NCBI GenBank assembly: GCA_030827125.1
Contig: JAURFD010000003.1
Span: forward strand, 129,607-193,606
Reading direction: 5' to 3'
Length of the DNA stretch: 64,000 nucleotides
From: Candidatus Nanopelagicales bacterium
GTDB lineage: Bacteria; Actinomycetota; Actinomycetes; S36-B12
A model generated the notes under the pieces. It searched no databases. It was not told where the DNA came from and was given only the letters and a program-made list of their open reading frames with translations. The translations under genes and the position numbers were made by a program. Shown in pieces: positions 55,932 to 63,976 of this stretch; position 1 is the stretch's first letter, and the number at the start of each line of letters is the position of its first letter.

Positions 55932-56818
55932 GGGGTCTCCTTCGTCGCTGGAGCCGCAAGGACGCTGGGGAGCCAGTCACGCAGGGCAGGTCCGAGATCA
56001 TCGCGCTCAAGGGCCAGACGGATAACCGCCTGGAGATAGCTGAGCCGGTCCCCGGTGTCGTAGCGGCGACCCCGGAAGGCCACACCGTAGACGGCACCGC
56101 CGTGCGCCAACTCGCGGAGCGCATCGGTGAGTTGGATCTCGCCGCCACGGCCCGGTGTCGTCCGCTTCAGCACCGCGAAGATGCCGGGGTCGAGCACGTA
56201 GCGTCCGATGACGGCCCAGTTCGAGGGTGCCTCATCGGCGGCCGGCTTCTCGATGAGATCCGTGACGAGCACTAGTCCGTCGGTCGCCGTGGGTTCGACA
56301 GCGGCGCAGCCGTAGAGCGAGATCTGCTCTCGGGGCACCTCCATCAAGCACAGGATGGATCCCCCCACGGCTTCACGCGCCGCGATCATGTCGGGGAGAA
56401 CCTCGTCGCGCGGGTCGATGAGATCGTCGCCGAGCAGGACAGCGAACGGTTCATCGCCCACATGGCGCTCCGCCATGGATACCGCATGGCCGAGCCCCAG
56501 CGCCTCACCCTGCCGGACGTAGTGGATGCGCGCGAGGTCATTGGACGCGGTGATGCCGGCGAGGCGCTCACGATCGCCCTTCTCGGCTAGGACCGTCTCG
56601 AGTTCCAGATTGCGATCGAAGTGATCCTCGAGTGCGCGCTTGCTCCGGCCGGTGATGAACAGGACGTCGTCGATACCCGCGGATACGGCCTCCTCGACGA
56701 CGTATTGGATGGCCGGTTTGTCGACCACGGGCAGCATCTCCTTGGGAGTCGCCTTGGTCGCCGGGAGGAAGCGGGTCCCCAGACCGGCCGCCGGAATCAC
56801 TGCTTTGCTCACGCGCAC
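55928..56818 (-). CDS. galU: UTP-glucose-1-phosphate uridylyltransferase GalU
   Basis: Makes UDP-glucose for cell-wall polysaccharides. The 296-residue protein has the signature GLGTRFLPATKATPKEMLP, the DKPAIQYVVEEA motif and Asp in LLGDDLIDP. GTG 56818 lies seven bases after the minus-strand hexamer TAGGGT, which supports it as the leaderless start; GTG 56812 is the alternative. It heads the galU-glp-moaC-rimJ operon. Confidence 0.95.
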   Translation of the reverse strand: MRVSKAVIPAAGLGTRFLPATKATPKEMLPVVDKPAIQYVVEEAVSAGIDDVLFITGRSKRALEDHFDRNLELETVLAEKGDRERLAGITASNDLARIHYVRQGEALGLGHAVSMAERHVGDEPFAVLLGDDLIDPRDEVLPDMIAAREAVGGSILCLMEVPREQISLYGCAAVEPTATDGLVLVTDLIEKPAADEAPSNWAVIGRYVLDPGIFAVLKRTTPGRGGEIQLTDALRELAHGGAVYGVAFRGRRYDTGDRLSYLQAVIRLALERDDLGPALRDWLPSVLAAPATKETP

Positions 56819-56825
56819 AAGGCAC

Positions 56826-56835
56826 ACCCTAGAAG
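56826..56835. promoter_or_regulatory. Overlapping divergent -10 hexamers for galU and 5-FCL
   Basis: ACCCTAGAAG holds TAGGGT on the minus strand (56831-56826) and TAGAAG on the plus strand (56830-56835), sharing the central TA. Confidence 0.55.
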
Positions 56836-56836
56836 A

Positions 56837-57403
56837 ATGCGGGACGTGGCAGGAGCGGATGGCAAGGCCGAGGCTCGCGGGCGAGCCCGGGCGACTCGCC
56901 GAGCGATGCCGTTGCCGGATGCCGGGGCGCTGGCACAGCGCGCACTCGACCTCCTCACCAGCCTGGACGGGCCCCCGCGGACGACCTGCTACGTCTCCTA
57001 CGGAATGGAGCCGCCCACCGGGCCCACCGTTGAGCTGCTCGAGGCGGCCGGATTCGACGTCCTGCTGCCCCGAGTGGTCGGTGCGGACCTCGAATGGGTC
57101 GAATCTCGCGGGCCACGCGAGACATCCGCCATGGGGATCGACGAACCGATGGGGCCTGCGGTGCCCCTCCTTCCCCTGCGAGCCATGCTCATTCCCGCCC
57201 TCGCGGTCACTACCGGGGGTGAGCGCCTCGGCAAGGGCGGTGGTTTCTACGACCGAGTCCTGGCCTCGCTCCCCGACGGCGTTCCGGTGATTGCCATGGT
57301 CGGCGACCACGACGTCGTTGCCTCGGTACCGGTCGAGGCACACGATCGGCCGGTCGATGCGGTCATCACACCCACCCGAACGCTGTGGGTGCGGCCCCGC
57401 TGA
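56837..57403 (+). CDS. 5-formyltetrahydrofolate cyclo-ligase
   Basis: Converts 5-formyl-THF to methenyl-THF with ATP. The 188-residue protein has the core motif GERLGKGGGFYDRVL and the N-terminal basic helix (KAEARGRARATRRAM). ATG 56837 is one base after the -10 hexamer, so GTG 56846, ten bases after it, may be the true leaderless start. It diverges from galU, the usual order in actinobacteria. Its 3' end overlaps the crcB gene by 38 bases. Confidence 0.9.
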   Translation: MRDVAGADGKAEARGRARATRRAMPLPDAGALAQRALDLLTSLDGPPRTTCYVSYGMEPPTGPTVELLEAAGFDVLLPRVVGADLEWVESRGPRETSAMGIDEPMGPAVPLLPLRAMLIPALAVTTGGERLGKGGGFYDRVLASLPDGVPVIAMVGDHDVVASVPVEAHDRPVDAVITPTRTLWVRPR

Positions 57404-57755
57404 TCCATCCGCCCAGTACCAGCCCGACCAGGAGCGCGAGCAGCCCCGCAAGAATCGATCCGACCGCGTATGCGGCCGCCGCTGGTCGACGGCCCGCCTG
57501 GATGAGCATGAGGACGTCCGCGGCGAAGGACGAGAAGGTCGTGAGACCGCCGCAGAATCCGACCCCGATGAACAGCAGGGGCAACCCGTCCGCCAGCACC
57601 AGCGCGATGCCGAGGACGACGGAGCCGAGCACGTTGGCGGCGAAAGTGGCCCACGGCCAGTTCGGCGTCCGTCGCGCCTGCGCCCACCGAGCCAGGCCGT
57701 ATCGGCCCAGCGCGCCGAGAGCGCCACCGAGACCCACGAGGAGGAGCGCGGTCAC
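57366..57755 (-). CDS. crcB: Fluoride exporter CrcB (Fluc), second gene
   Basis: Small fluoride channel of 129 residues with four helices, the conserved ANVLGS and the Phe-box-containing TTFSSF, and the Gly-rich N-terminus GGALGALGRYG. Its partner gene is just upstream with a GTGA overlap. The two are expected to form a heterodimer or two dimers. It overlaps the 3' end of 5-FCL by 38 bases on the other strand. Confidence 0.9.
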   Translation of the reverse strand: MTALLLVGLGGALGALGRYGLARWAQARRTPNWPWATFAANVLGSVVLGIALVLADGLPLLFIGVGFCGGLTTFSSFAADVLMLIQAGRRPAAAAYAVGSILAGLLALLVGLVLGGWISGAAPTAFGWV

Positions 57756-58162
57756 GTCAGCCTCCGGCGGGCGACCCACTCCCCGATCAGCACGCCGGCC
57801 AGACACGTCGCCACACTGCCGAGCAGATAGGCGCCGGCGGCGACCACGGATGAGCGGGACAGTTCGACGATGTCGGCTCCGAAGGTCGAGAAGGTCGTGA
57901 ACGCTCCGAGGACTCCGAACCCGAGGAAGGCACGCCACCGCGGTCGACGCACTACCGACACTCGCGCAAGCAGGACACCCATGAGTGCGCAGCCGATGAC
58001 GTTGACGCTGAAGGTGGCCCACCAGAAGGGCAGGTCAGCCGCCGATACGAACTCCATGGCGCCGAAACGTGCCACGGCGCCCAGGAAGCCACCGAGGGCG
58101 ACGAGCACCGCGAGGACAGCGGCCTCACGGCCGGGGGTTCCCGAGGTCGCGGGGTTGCTCAC
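57752..58162 (-). CDS. crcB: Fluoride exporter CrcB (Fluc), first gene
   Basis: Fluoride channel subunit of 136 residues: helix 1 with GGFLGAVARFG, the SVNVIGC pore Asn, and TTFSTF with the two Phe-box residues. The start GTG overlaps the stop of the ABC permease by 4 bases, so both crcB genes belong to the ABC operon. No fluoride riboswitch space exists between the genes. Confidence 0.9.
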   Translation of the reverse strand: MSNPATSGTPGREAAVLAVLVALGGFLGAVARFGAMEFVSAADLPFWWATFSVNVIGCALMGVLLARVSVVRRPRWRAFLGFGVLGAFTTFSTFGADIVELSRSSVVAAGAYLLGSVATCLAGVLIGEWVARRRLT

Positions 58163-58911
58163 GCGTCGCGGCGTAGGAAGAGGATCCAGGCTGGGATAGC
58201 GAGCACGAGGAACCAGCCGAAGAAGACCGCCATGTGCCCCCATGCCTCCGCACCGCCGACCACGAGCGCCGCCTGACCACCGGAGAACGGCAGCACCCAG
58301 TCGATCCATGTCCAGAACTGACTCATGGCGATGAGTCCCACGATGGGCTCGACCAAGAACATAAGCACGATGGGCGCGATGATGCCCAGGGGTTGATTGC
58401 GGGTGAGTGCGGTGATGGCGAAGGCGATGAGGACGAAGGTCACCACGTAGAGCAGGCCCAAGATTCCGGTCGATCCGAGCACGTCGGTATTCCACCCGGT
58501 CGACGTCGCTGCGATGACCCCGCCGATGTATTCGGCGACCACCACCGCGGCGATTGCCACGGCGGCGGTGACCGCAATGACGAGAATCACCATGGCGAGT
58601 TTTGCGAGGAAGACCGGGGTACGCCGCGGGAACACCGCCAGGGTGACGCGGATCAATTCATGTCGGTACTCCTGGCCGAAGGCCGCCGCCCCAATCGTGC
58701 ACAGAATCGCCGCCGACAGGGGTAGGAAGGCCGCGAGTCCGCTCGCACTTCCATCGTTGGGCGGTCCCCCACCCTGGCCATCCGATATCGAGGCAAGCCA
58801 GGCAACAAGGAGCGCGAAGCCGGCTGGCACCAGGATGCCGAGGACGATGAGGAGCCACGTTGAGCGCACGGTGCTGATCCGTCGCCACTCGTAGCGCAAG
58901 GTCCCGGTCAT
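58159..58911 (-). CDS. ABC-2 type transporter permease
   Basis: A 250-residue permease with about six helices and an outside loop of 25 residues after the first helix. It is the partner of the ATPase gene with which it overlaps by 4 bases. The cargo is unknown. The chain is related to bacitracin- or lantibiotic-type permeases by layout only. Confidence 0.82.
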   Translation of the reverse strand: MTGTLRYEWRRISTVRSTWLLIVLGILVPAGFALLVAWLASISDGQGGGPPNDGSASGLAAFLPLSAAILCTIGAAAFGQEYRHELIRVTLAVFPRRTPVFLAKLAMVILVIAVTAAVAIAAVVVAEYIGGVIAATSTGWNTDVLGSTGILGLLYVVTFVLIAFAITALTRNQPLGIIAPIVLMFLVEPIVGLIAMSQFWTWIDWVLPFSGGQAALVVGGAEAWGHMAVFFGWFLVLAIPAWILFLRRDA

Positions 58912-59813
58912 GACGCCTCCCCGAAGGCAAATTCCTGGCCGTCGCCGGTGAGCCGCATGAAGGTCTCCTCGAGGCTCGCGCGCCGCTGTGCGAGTTCCCA
59001 CACGGCAATGCCCGCATCGAAGGCCGCGCGACCCACCTCATCGGTCGTCATTCCGGTGACGGCGAGTCCACCGTTGCTCTCGGGGATGGCCGTGGCGCCG
59101 GCCGACGTCAGGGCAGCTGCCAGAGTGGTCGCGTCGCTGCTGCGTACGAAGACGTCCGAACTCGACGCGGATAACTCCTCGATCGACCCATCCGCAATAA
59201 GTTTGCCCCGGGCGATGACGACGACGTGATCGGCCATCTGCTGCATCTCGCTGAGGAGATGACTGGACACGAGAACGGCGTTGCCCGCCTCGGCGTAGTG
59301 GCGCAGGAACTCACGCAGCCACGCGATGGATTGTGGATCGAGACCGTTCGCCGGCTCATCAAGCATGAGCGCGCGAGGCTTGGCGAGGATGGCTCCGGCC
59401 AGGCCGAGCCGCTGTGCCATCCCCAGGGAAAACGTCTTGGGTCGGCGTCGAGCCACCTCCGTCAAACCCACCGTGGCAAGCACCTCGTCGACGCGGGCGT
59501 TGCTCACCCCGGAGTCTGCCGCCAGCATGCGCAGGTGGTCCCGAGCGGTGCGCCCGGGCAGGAAGGGCCGTGCATCGAGATGGGTTCCGACGACTTCGCT
59601 GGCGTGGGCATGCTCAGCGAGCGGCCGGCCATCGAACAGCGTGCGCCCCTGCCCGCGGTCCAGGCCGAGCATCAGGCGCATGGTCGTGGACTTGCCAGCG
59701 CCGTTGGGTCCGAGGAATCCGGTGACCTTGCCGTCGGGGACCGTGAAGCTCAAGTCGTCGACCGCGCGCACCGAACCGAAGGTCTTGCTCACCGATTCGA
59801 CGTCAATACTCAC
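58908..59813 (-). CDS. ABC transporter ATP-binding protein
   Basis: A 301-residue ATPase with Walker A GPNGAGKSTT, the signature-like SLGMAQRLGLAG in place of LSGGQ, Walker B ALMLDEPANGLDP and the H-loop SSHLLSEMQQ. The SLGM signature and C-terminal extension place it with bacitracin-resistance-type (BcrA) exporters. GTG 59813 was chosen at the start of the domain; an open frame extends 21 bases upstream. Confidence 0.88.
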   Translation of the reverse strand: MSIDVESVSKTFGSVRAVDDLSFTVPDGKVTGFLGPNGAGKSTTMRLMLGLDRGQGRTLFDGRPLAEHAHASEVVGTHLDARPFLPGRTARDHLRMLAADSGVSNARVDEVLATVGLTEVARRRPKTFSLGMAQRLGLAGAILAKPRALMLDEPANGLDPQSIAWLREFLRHYAEAGNAVLVSSHLLSEMQQMADHVVVIARGKLIADGSIEELSASSSDVFVRSSDATTLAAALTSAGATAIPESNGGLAVTGMTTDEVGRAAFDAGIAVWELAQRRASLEETFMRLTGDGQEFAFGEAS

Positions 59814-59870
59814 TCGGCGGACACTACCGTCCACCTGCGATCGATCCGGCGCTAATCCACAGCCAAGGAT

Positions 59871-59897
59871 TTAGCACTCGTGATATCGGAGTGCTAA
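59871..59897. promoter_or_regulatory. CIRCE element (HrcA operator) before ruc
   Basis: A perfect TTAGCACTC-N9-GAGTGCTAA inverted repeat, exactly the CIRCE consensus, ends 27 bases before the start of the FmdB/Ruc gene. It covers a probable promoter (TTAGCA at 59871-59876, TAATAT at 59895-59900, spacer 18), so HrcA bound here would block transcription. Confidence 0.95.
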
Positions 59898-59924
59898 TAT
59901 CGGCCGCTCACCCAAGGAGGTTCC

Positions 59925-60278
59925 GTGCCGACGTATCAGTACGCCTGCACCGCGTGTCATCACCAACTCGAGGCGGTCCAATCCTTCACCGATGACGCCC
60001 TGACCGAGTGCCCCGAGTGCGGAGGTCGCCTCCGCAAGCTCTTCGGCAACGTCGGCGTGGTCTTCAAGGGGTCAGGCTTCTACCGCAACGACGCGCGTTC
60101 GACGGGTTCGTCCGGGAGCGACTCGGGCGGCGACACGGCGAAGTCGGACTCCGCCAAGACCACGGACTCCTCCACCAACAAGGCCAGCGGTGCCAGCGGG
60201 TCTTCGAGCGGCACAAGCGGTTCGTCCGGCCCGAGCAGTTCCCCCGCATCCAGCGGCACCTCGAGTAGCGCCTCGTAA
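59925..60278 (+). CDS. FmdB-family zinc-ribbon protein, Ruc-like redox-regulated chaperone
   Basis: A 117-residue protein. Residues 1-45 form an FmdB-type zinc ribbon with Cys8, Cys11, Cys29 and Cys32; the rest (about 55-117) is a low-complexity Ser/Gly/Thr tail. This is the layout of Mycobacterium tuberculosis Ruc (Rv0991c), a chaperone turned on by oxidation and controlled by HrcA. The perfect CIRCE upstream fits this identification. GTG 59925 has an excellent ribosome site (AAGGAGG at 59914-59920). Confidence 0.85.
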   Translation: MPTYQYACTACHHQLEAVQSFTDDALTECPECGGRLRKLFGNVGVVFKGSGFYRNDARSTGSSGSDSGGDTAKSDSAKTTDSSTNKASGASGSSSGTSGSSGPSSSPASSGTSSSAS

Positions 60279-60353
60279 TCACCGTCCGCTGAAGCGACTT
60301 CGGCCGACAAGCCGTCCTGTGGATGAGCAACAACGTTGATCAGGAGTTCGACC

Positions 60354-60359
60354 TAACGT
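60354..60359 (+). promoter_or_regulatory. -10 hexamer for leaderless SAF gene
   Basis: TAACGT, then six bases, then the ATG at 60366. Confidence 0.5.
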
Positions 60360-60365
60360 CGGGCC

Positions 60366-61004
60366 ATGATCTCCCGCGTTGGCACCGCACGCCTGCACCG
60401 ACTCCTTCATCGTTGGCGACGACCCCTCGCGGCCGTTCTCATCGGCCTCGCTGTCCTGCTCGCACTGGGAATTCTTCGCCCATCACCACCGCCCACCGTG
60501 CCCGTCGTCGTCTCCGCACGTGACCTGCCACCCGGGATCACCCTGACGACCGAGGACGTCCGGGTCGTCGACGTGCCCGCGGCCATCGCACCGTCGGGTT
60601 TCGCCCGTCCCGACGACGTCGTGGGGCGCCTCCTCGCCCTCGGCATCGGCGCCGGTGAACTCATCACCGCCTCACGATTCGCCACCGGTGTTGGGTCCGG
60701 CGCGCTCGATGTCGGGGAGGTCGCCGTTCCCGTGCGCCTGGGCGACCGATCACTTGCGGAGTTCCTCCAGCCCGGAGACGTCATCGACCTGGTGGCCGCG
60801 CCCAACCGACAGGGCGAGTTGGTGGCACCGTCGGTCCGGGTGATCACGGTTCCCCGTCAGACATCGGAGGGATTCCTCGGTGGCTCAGCAGCGCGCGCCG
60901 ATAGCCTCGTCCTGGTCGCCGTCCCACGTCGAATGGCGACGCAGGTGGCAGCATCGGCACTGGCCGGACCCCTCGCCGCCGTCATCCGAGCGACAGGAGC
61001 GTGA
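60366..61004 (+). CDS. SAF domain protein, CpaB-like
   Basis: A 212-residue membrane-anchored protein with one helix (about 20-38) and an extracellular SAF domain (about 45-110, VVVSARDLPPGITLTTEDVRVV) like the Flp pilus protein CpaB. No pilus genes lie near. The function is not known; genes of this type are conserved between ruc and mscL in actinobacteria. The end overlaps the mscL start by 4 bases. Confidence 0.82.
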   Translation: MISRVGTARLHRLLHRWRRPLAAVLIGLAVLLALGILRPSPPPTVPVVVSARDLPPGITLTTEDVRVVDVPAAIAPSGFARPDDVVGRLLALGIGAGELITASRFATGVGSGALDVGEVAVPVRLGDRSLAEFLQPGDVIDLVAAPNRQGELVAPSVRVITVPRQTSEGFLGGSAARADSLVLVAVPRRMATQVAASALAGPLAAVIRATGA

Positions 61005-61444
61005 ACGTGATCAAGGGGTTCAAGGAATTCGTCCTGCGCGGCAACGTCATCGAACTCGCGGTCGCGGTGGCCGTGGGCACCGCGCTCGCGGCCCTCGTCG
61101 GAGCGGTCACCGCCTCACTCATCGAGCCCATCGTGGGTTGGCTACTCAGCCTGCTGTCGGGCGGCGGCACCATCGGTGGAACAGTCACTTTGACTGAGGG
61201 CTACGAACTTGACTTCACCACACTCATCGCCGCCTTCATCACGTTCTTCGTCACGCTGGCGGCCATCTACTTCATCTTCGTCGCACCGATGAACAAGTAC
61301 CGCGAACTCGCTCAAGGCGCAGACGCTACGCCGGCAGCGCCAAGCGACATCGAACTGCTCACCGAGATCCGCGACCTGCTGCGCGCGCAGGGCGGGAGCG
61401 GCCCCGACCATGAGGCGCGCGAAGCCCGCCGCGATCAGCCGTGA
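61001..61444 (+). CDS. mscL: Large-conductance mechanosensitive channel MscL
   Basis: Pentameric pressure-release channel. The 147-residue protein has the N-terminal amphipathic GFKEFVLRGNVIELAVAVAVG, two membrane helices (about 15-45 and 67-93) and a cytoplasmic end helix (IELLTEIRDLLRAQ). It is coupled to the SAF gene by GTGA and overlaps the end of the aminotransferase gene by 10 bases on the other strand. Confidence 0.95.
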   Translation: MNVIKGFKEFVLRGNVIELAVAVAVGTALAALVGAVTASLIEPIVGWLLSLLSGGGTIGGTVTLTEGYELDFTTLIAAFITFFVTLAAIYFIFVAPMNKYRELAQGADATPAAPSDIELLTEIRDLLRAQGGSGPDHEAREARRDQP

Positions 61445-62820
61445 TGCGGCGGCCGGTCCCGCAGATAGTGATCGTCGTCGAAGGCATCGACTCCTTCATC
61501 CGACGTGATCTGTGGAAGCAGGTCCGGTTCCTCGTGGCCCACCGCGATCGGCGTGCGGGCGACCCCGCCCGCATCCTTAATCGCGGCATCGATTGCGCCC
61601 GCCAAGTCGGCGATGTCCTGCTCGGTCACGACGAACGGCGGTGAGATCTGAAGGGCGCCGGAGGCCAGCAACCGCGTGAGGACGCCGCGCTGGCGAAGGC
61701 CCGCGAGGACACGCGCAGGCACTCCGTGAGCGAGGGCCTCGGGAGTGAAGTCCACCGCCGTGAGGAGGCCCACGCCCGTGCGCACCTCCGCAACGACGTC
61801 GTACGTTGACAGCGGTGCGAGCCCTCGACCGAGGACATGCTGCAGGTGATCCACCTGCACCACGAGGTTCTCTCGTTCCAGGATGTCCAGGTTGGCCATC
61901 GCTGCCGCGGCAGCCCCCGCATGGCCGGAGTAGGTGTAGCCGTGCCGCCACAGGACCGGATGCGACTGAGGTGTCCAGAAGGGTCCAGCGACGCGGCCCG
62001 CCACGACGACGGCACCCATGGGCACATAGCCCGAGGTGAGTCCCTTGGCCGTCAGCATGATGTCGGGGTCGAGGTTCCAGCGCTCACTAGCGAACATCGC
62101 GCCGGTTCGGCCGTAGCCAGTGATGACCTCATCGGCGACGAAGAGCACGTCGTGACGACGGCACGAATCTCGGACCGCAGCGAGATAGCCCTCGGGCGGT
62201 GCATAGACGCCACCGGCACCGATAACGGGCTCACAGAAGAAGGCACCGATGTCGTCGCGTTCACTCAGCACTCGCTCAAGCGCCTCAGCGTCATTCCACG
62301 GCACCACGACGACCGCCGGATCAAGCGAACCGTGACTGGCCTGATTTGCGGGGATGCCGGCCAGACTCGTCCCCGCAAGATGCATGCCGTGATAAGCGTG
62401 CTCGCGCGTGATGATGACCTGCCGCTGGGGCTGGCCCAACTCGCTCCAGTAGCGCCGTACCAACTTCACCGCGGTGTCGACCGAATCACTCCCGCCACTC
62501 GTGAAGAAGACGCGTGCATCCGCCATCGGCGCGAGGCCAGCAAGGCGTTCGGCGAGATCAAGCGCAGGCCTGTTGGCGAGGTCGCCGAAGGTCGAGTACG
62601 ACGCCAGCGTCGAGAGTTGACGCGCCGTCGCCTCGGCGATCTCCACACGACCGTGCCCAACGTTGGCGAACCACAGGCCCCCGGCGGCGTCAAGGTAGTC
62701 GCGCCCCTGCTCGTCAAAGACATGGGCGCCCTCCCCTCGCGCGAGGACAAGTTCGCCCTGGTCGGACACGGCGGCCATGTCGGCGAAGGGATGCCAGAAC
62801 CTCGTGGTCGTCTTCGTCAC
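61435..62820 (-). CDS. Class III (omega-type) aminotransferase
   Basis: PLP aminotransferase of 461 residues. The PLP lysine is Lys259 in LTAKGLTSGY, the Asp that binds the pyridine N is Asp230 (FVADEVITGYGRTG), and the small-domain start is LWFANVGHG. The type resembles beta-alanine-pyruvate or putrescine aminotransferases; the substrate is not known. GTG 62820 is six bases after the minus-strand hexamer TAGCCT. Confidence 0.92.
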   Translation of the reverse strand: MTKTTTRFWHPFADMAAVSDQGELVLARGEGAHVFDEQGRDYLDAAGGLWFANVGHGRVEIAEATARQLSTLASYSTFGDLANRPALDLAERLAGLAPMADARVFFTSGGSDSVDTAVKLVRRYWSELGQPQRQVIITREHAYHGMHLAGTSLAGIPANQASHGSLDPAVVVVPWNDAEALERVLSERDDIGAFFCEPVIGAGGVYAPPEGYLAAVRDSCRRHDVLFVADEVITGYGRTGAMFASERWNLDPDIMLTAKGLTSGYVPMGAVVVAGRVAGPFWTPQSHPVLWRHGYTYSGHAGAAAAAMANLDILERENLVVQVDHLQHVLGRGLAPLSTYDVVAEVRTGVGLLTAVDFTPEALAHGVPARVLAGLRQRGVLTRLLASGALQISPPFVVTEQDIADLAGAIDAAIKDAGGVARTPIAVGHEEPDLLPQITSDEGVDAFDDDHYLRDRPPHHG

Positions 62821-62826
62821 GCGGGC

Positions 62827-62836
62827 AGGCTAGCGT
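62827..62836. promoter_or_regulatory. Overlapping divergent -10 hexamers for the aminotransferase and oxidoreductase genes
   Basis: AGGCTAGCGT holds TAGCCT on the minus strand (62832-62827) and TAGCGT on the plus strand (62831-62836). Each is exactly six bases from a GTG start (62820 and 62843). Confidence 0.65.
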
Positions 62837-62842
62837 GGCACC

Positions 62843-63976
62843 GTGCGAATCGTGCTACTTGGCGCCACCGGCTACACCGGACGTCTCACGGCCGATGCGA
62901 TGGTGCGCGCCGGCCTCGCCCCGGTCCTGGCCGGTCGCCGGCACGACGCAGTCGCGCGATTGGCCGACCGACTCGCCCCGCTGGCTCCCTCACCCGCAGC
63001 AGAACCCACGATCGCCGTGGCCGATGTCCACGACCCCGACTCGGTGCGACGACTCCTGCACTCGTCCGACGACGTCCTCGTCTCCACCGTGGGCCCATTC
63101 ACCTCTCTGGGTGCCGCGGCCGTCGATGCGGCCGTCGACGCGGGCGCGGCCTACCTGGACTCCACGGGTGAATCCGGCTTCATCCGGCACGTCTTCGATG
63201 TCGATGGTCCGCGTGCTGAGGCGACGGGAGCTCGCCTCATCCCCGCGTTCGGCTACGACTACGTCCCCGGCAATCTGGCGGCGGCACTGGTCTTGCGGCG
63301 ATGCCGTGACGTGGGTCGCCCGGCCGCACGCATCGATGTGGGGTACTTCGTCGACGGATCCTTCGGCATCAGTTCCGGCACCCGGGCGAGCGCAGCAGAG
63401 GTGCTCTTCGCTCCCTCCTACGCCTTCACCGGTGGCCATCTCATGGAACGACGACCCGGTACTGGAGGCACCCGCGAATTCGATCTCGGGCGGGGTCGAC
63501 GGTGGCGAGGTATGGCGATGGCGGGCAGCGAACACCTGACCGTGCCACCGATCGACTCGGCCGTCACCGACGTGGGCGTCTGGCTGGGGTGGGCGGGTCG
63601 GTGGACCGCTCCGGCCTCGGTCGCGGGAGCAGCCGTGGGCGCGATCGTCAGCATCCCGGGCGTGGGCAGCGGTCTGCGCCGGGGGATTTCCCGGCGGGCC
63701 GCCAAAGTCACCGGGTCCGGTCCCGACGCATCGGCGCGCGCCGGAGCGCGCACCCTGGTGCAGGCGGATGCGACCGATGCGGTGGGGCGCCCCGTGGCCT
63801 CGGTTCGCCTCGATGGACCATCGCCGTACGACCTCACCGCCGACCTGTTGGCCTGGGGCGCCGCGATGGCCGCCACCCATGACGTCGCTCCCGGAGCACA
63901 CGGCCCGGTCGAGGCCTTCGGTCTCGACAACCTTGAACGCGGGTGCGCCGACATGGGCCTCGTCGCTGTCACCTGA
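62843..63976 (+). CDS. Saccharopine dehydrogenase-like oxidoreductase (trans-acting enoyl reductase type)
   Basis: A 377-residue protein with an N-terminal Rossmann fold, GATGYTGR (7-14), and the STVGPFTSLG and YLDSTGES segments typical of the saccharopine dehydrogenase-like group that includes mycobacterial trans-acting enoyl reductases. Whether it acts on lysine intermediates or on acyl chains cannot be said. GTG 62843 lies six bases after a -10 hexamer, so the message should be leaderless. Confidence 0.85.
   Translation: MRIVLLGATGYTGRLTADAMVRAGLAPVLAGRRHDAVARLADRLAPLAPSPAAEPTIAVADVHDPDSVRRLLHSSDDVLVSTVGPFTSLGAAAVDAAVDAGAAYLDSTGESGFIRHVFDVDGPRAEATGARLIPAFGYDYVPGNLAAALVLRRCRDVGRPAARIDVGYFVDGSFGISSGTRASAAEVLFAPSYAFTGGHLMERRPGTGGTREFDLGRGRRWRGMAMAGSEHLTVPPIDSAVTDVGVWLGWAGRWTAPASVAGAAVGAIVSIPGVGSGLRRGISRRAAKVTGSGPDASARAGARTLVQADATDAVGRPVASVRLDGPSPYDLTADLLAWGAAMAATHDVAPGAHGPVEAFGLDNLERGCADMGLVAVT

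Noticed and set aside
54744-56039. A 431-codon open frame on the plus strand opposite glp/galU
   Set aside because: It is antisense to two clearly identified genes, and its protein is Arg/His/Gly-rich low-quality sequence.
57404-58162. A fluoride riboswitch before the crcB genes
   Set aside because: The genes overlap by 4 bases with those upstream; there is no leader in which an aptamer could lie.
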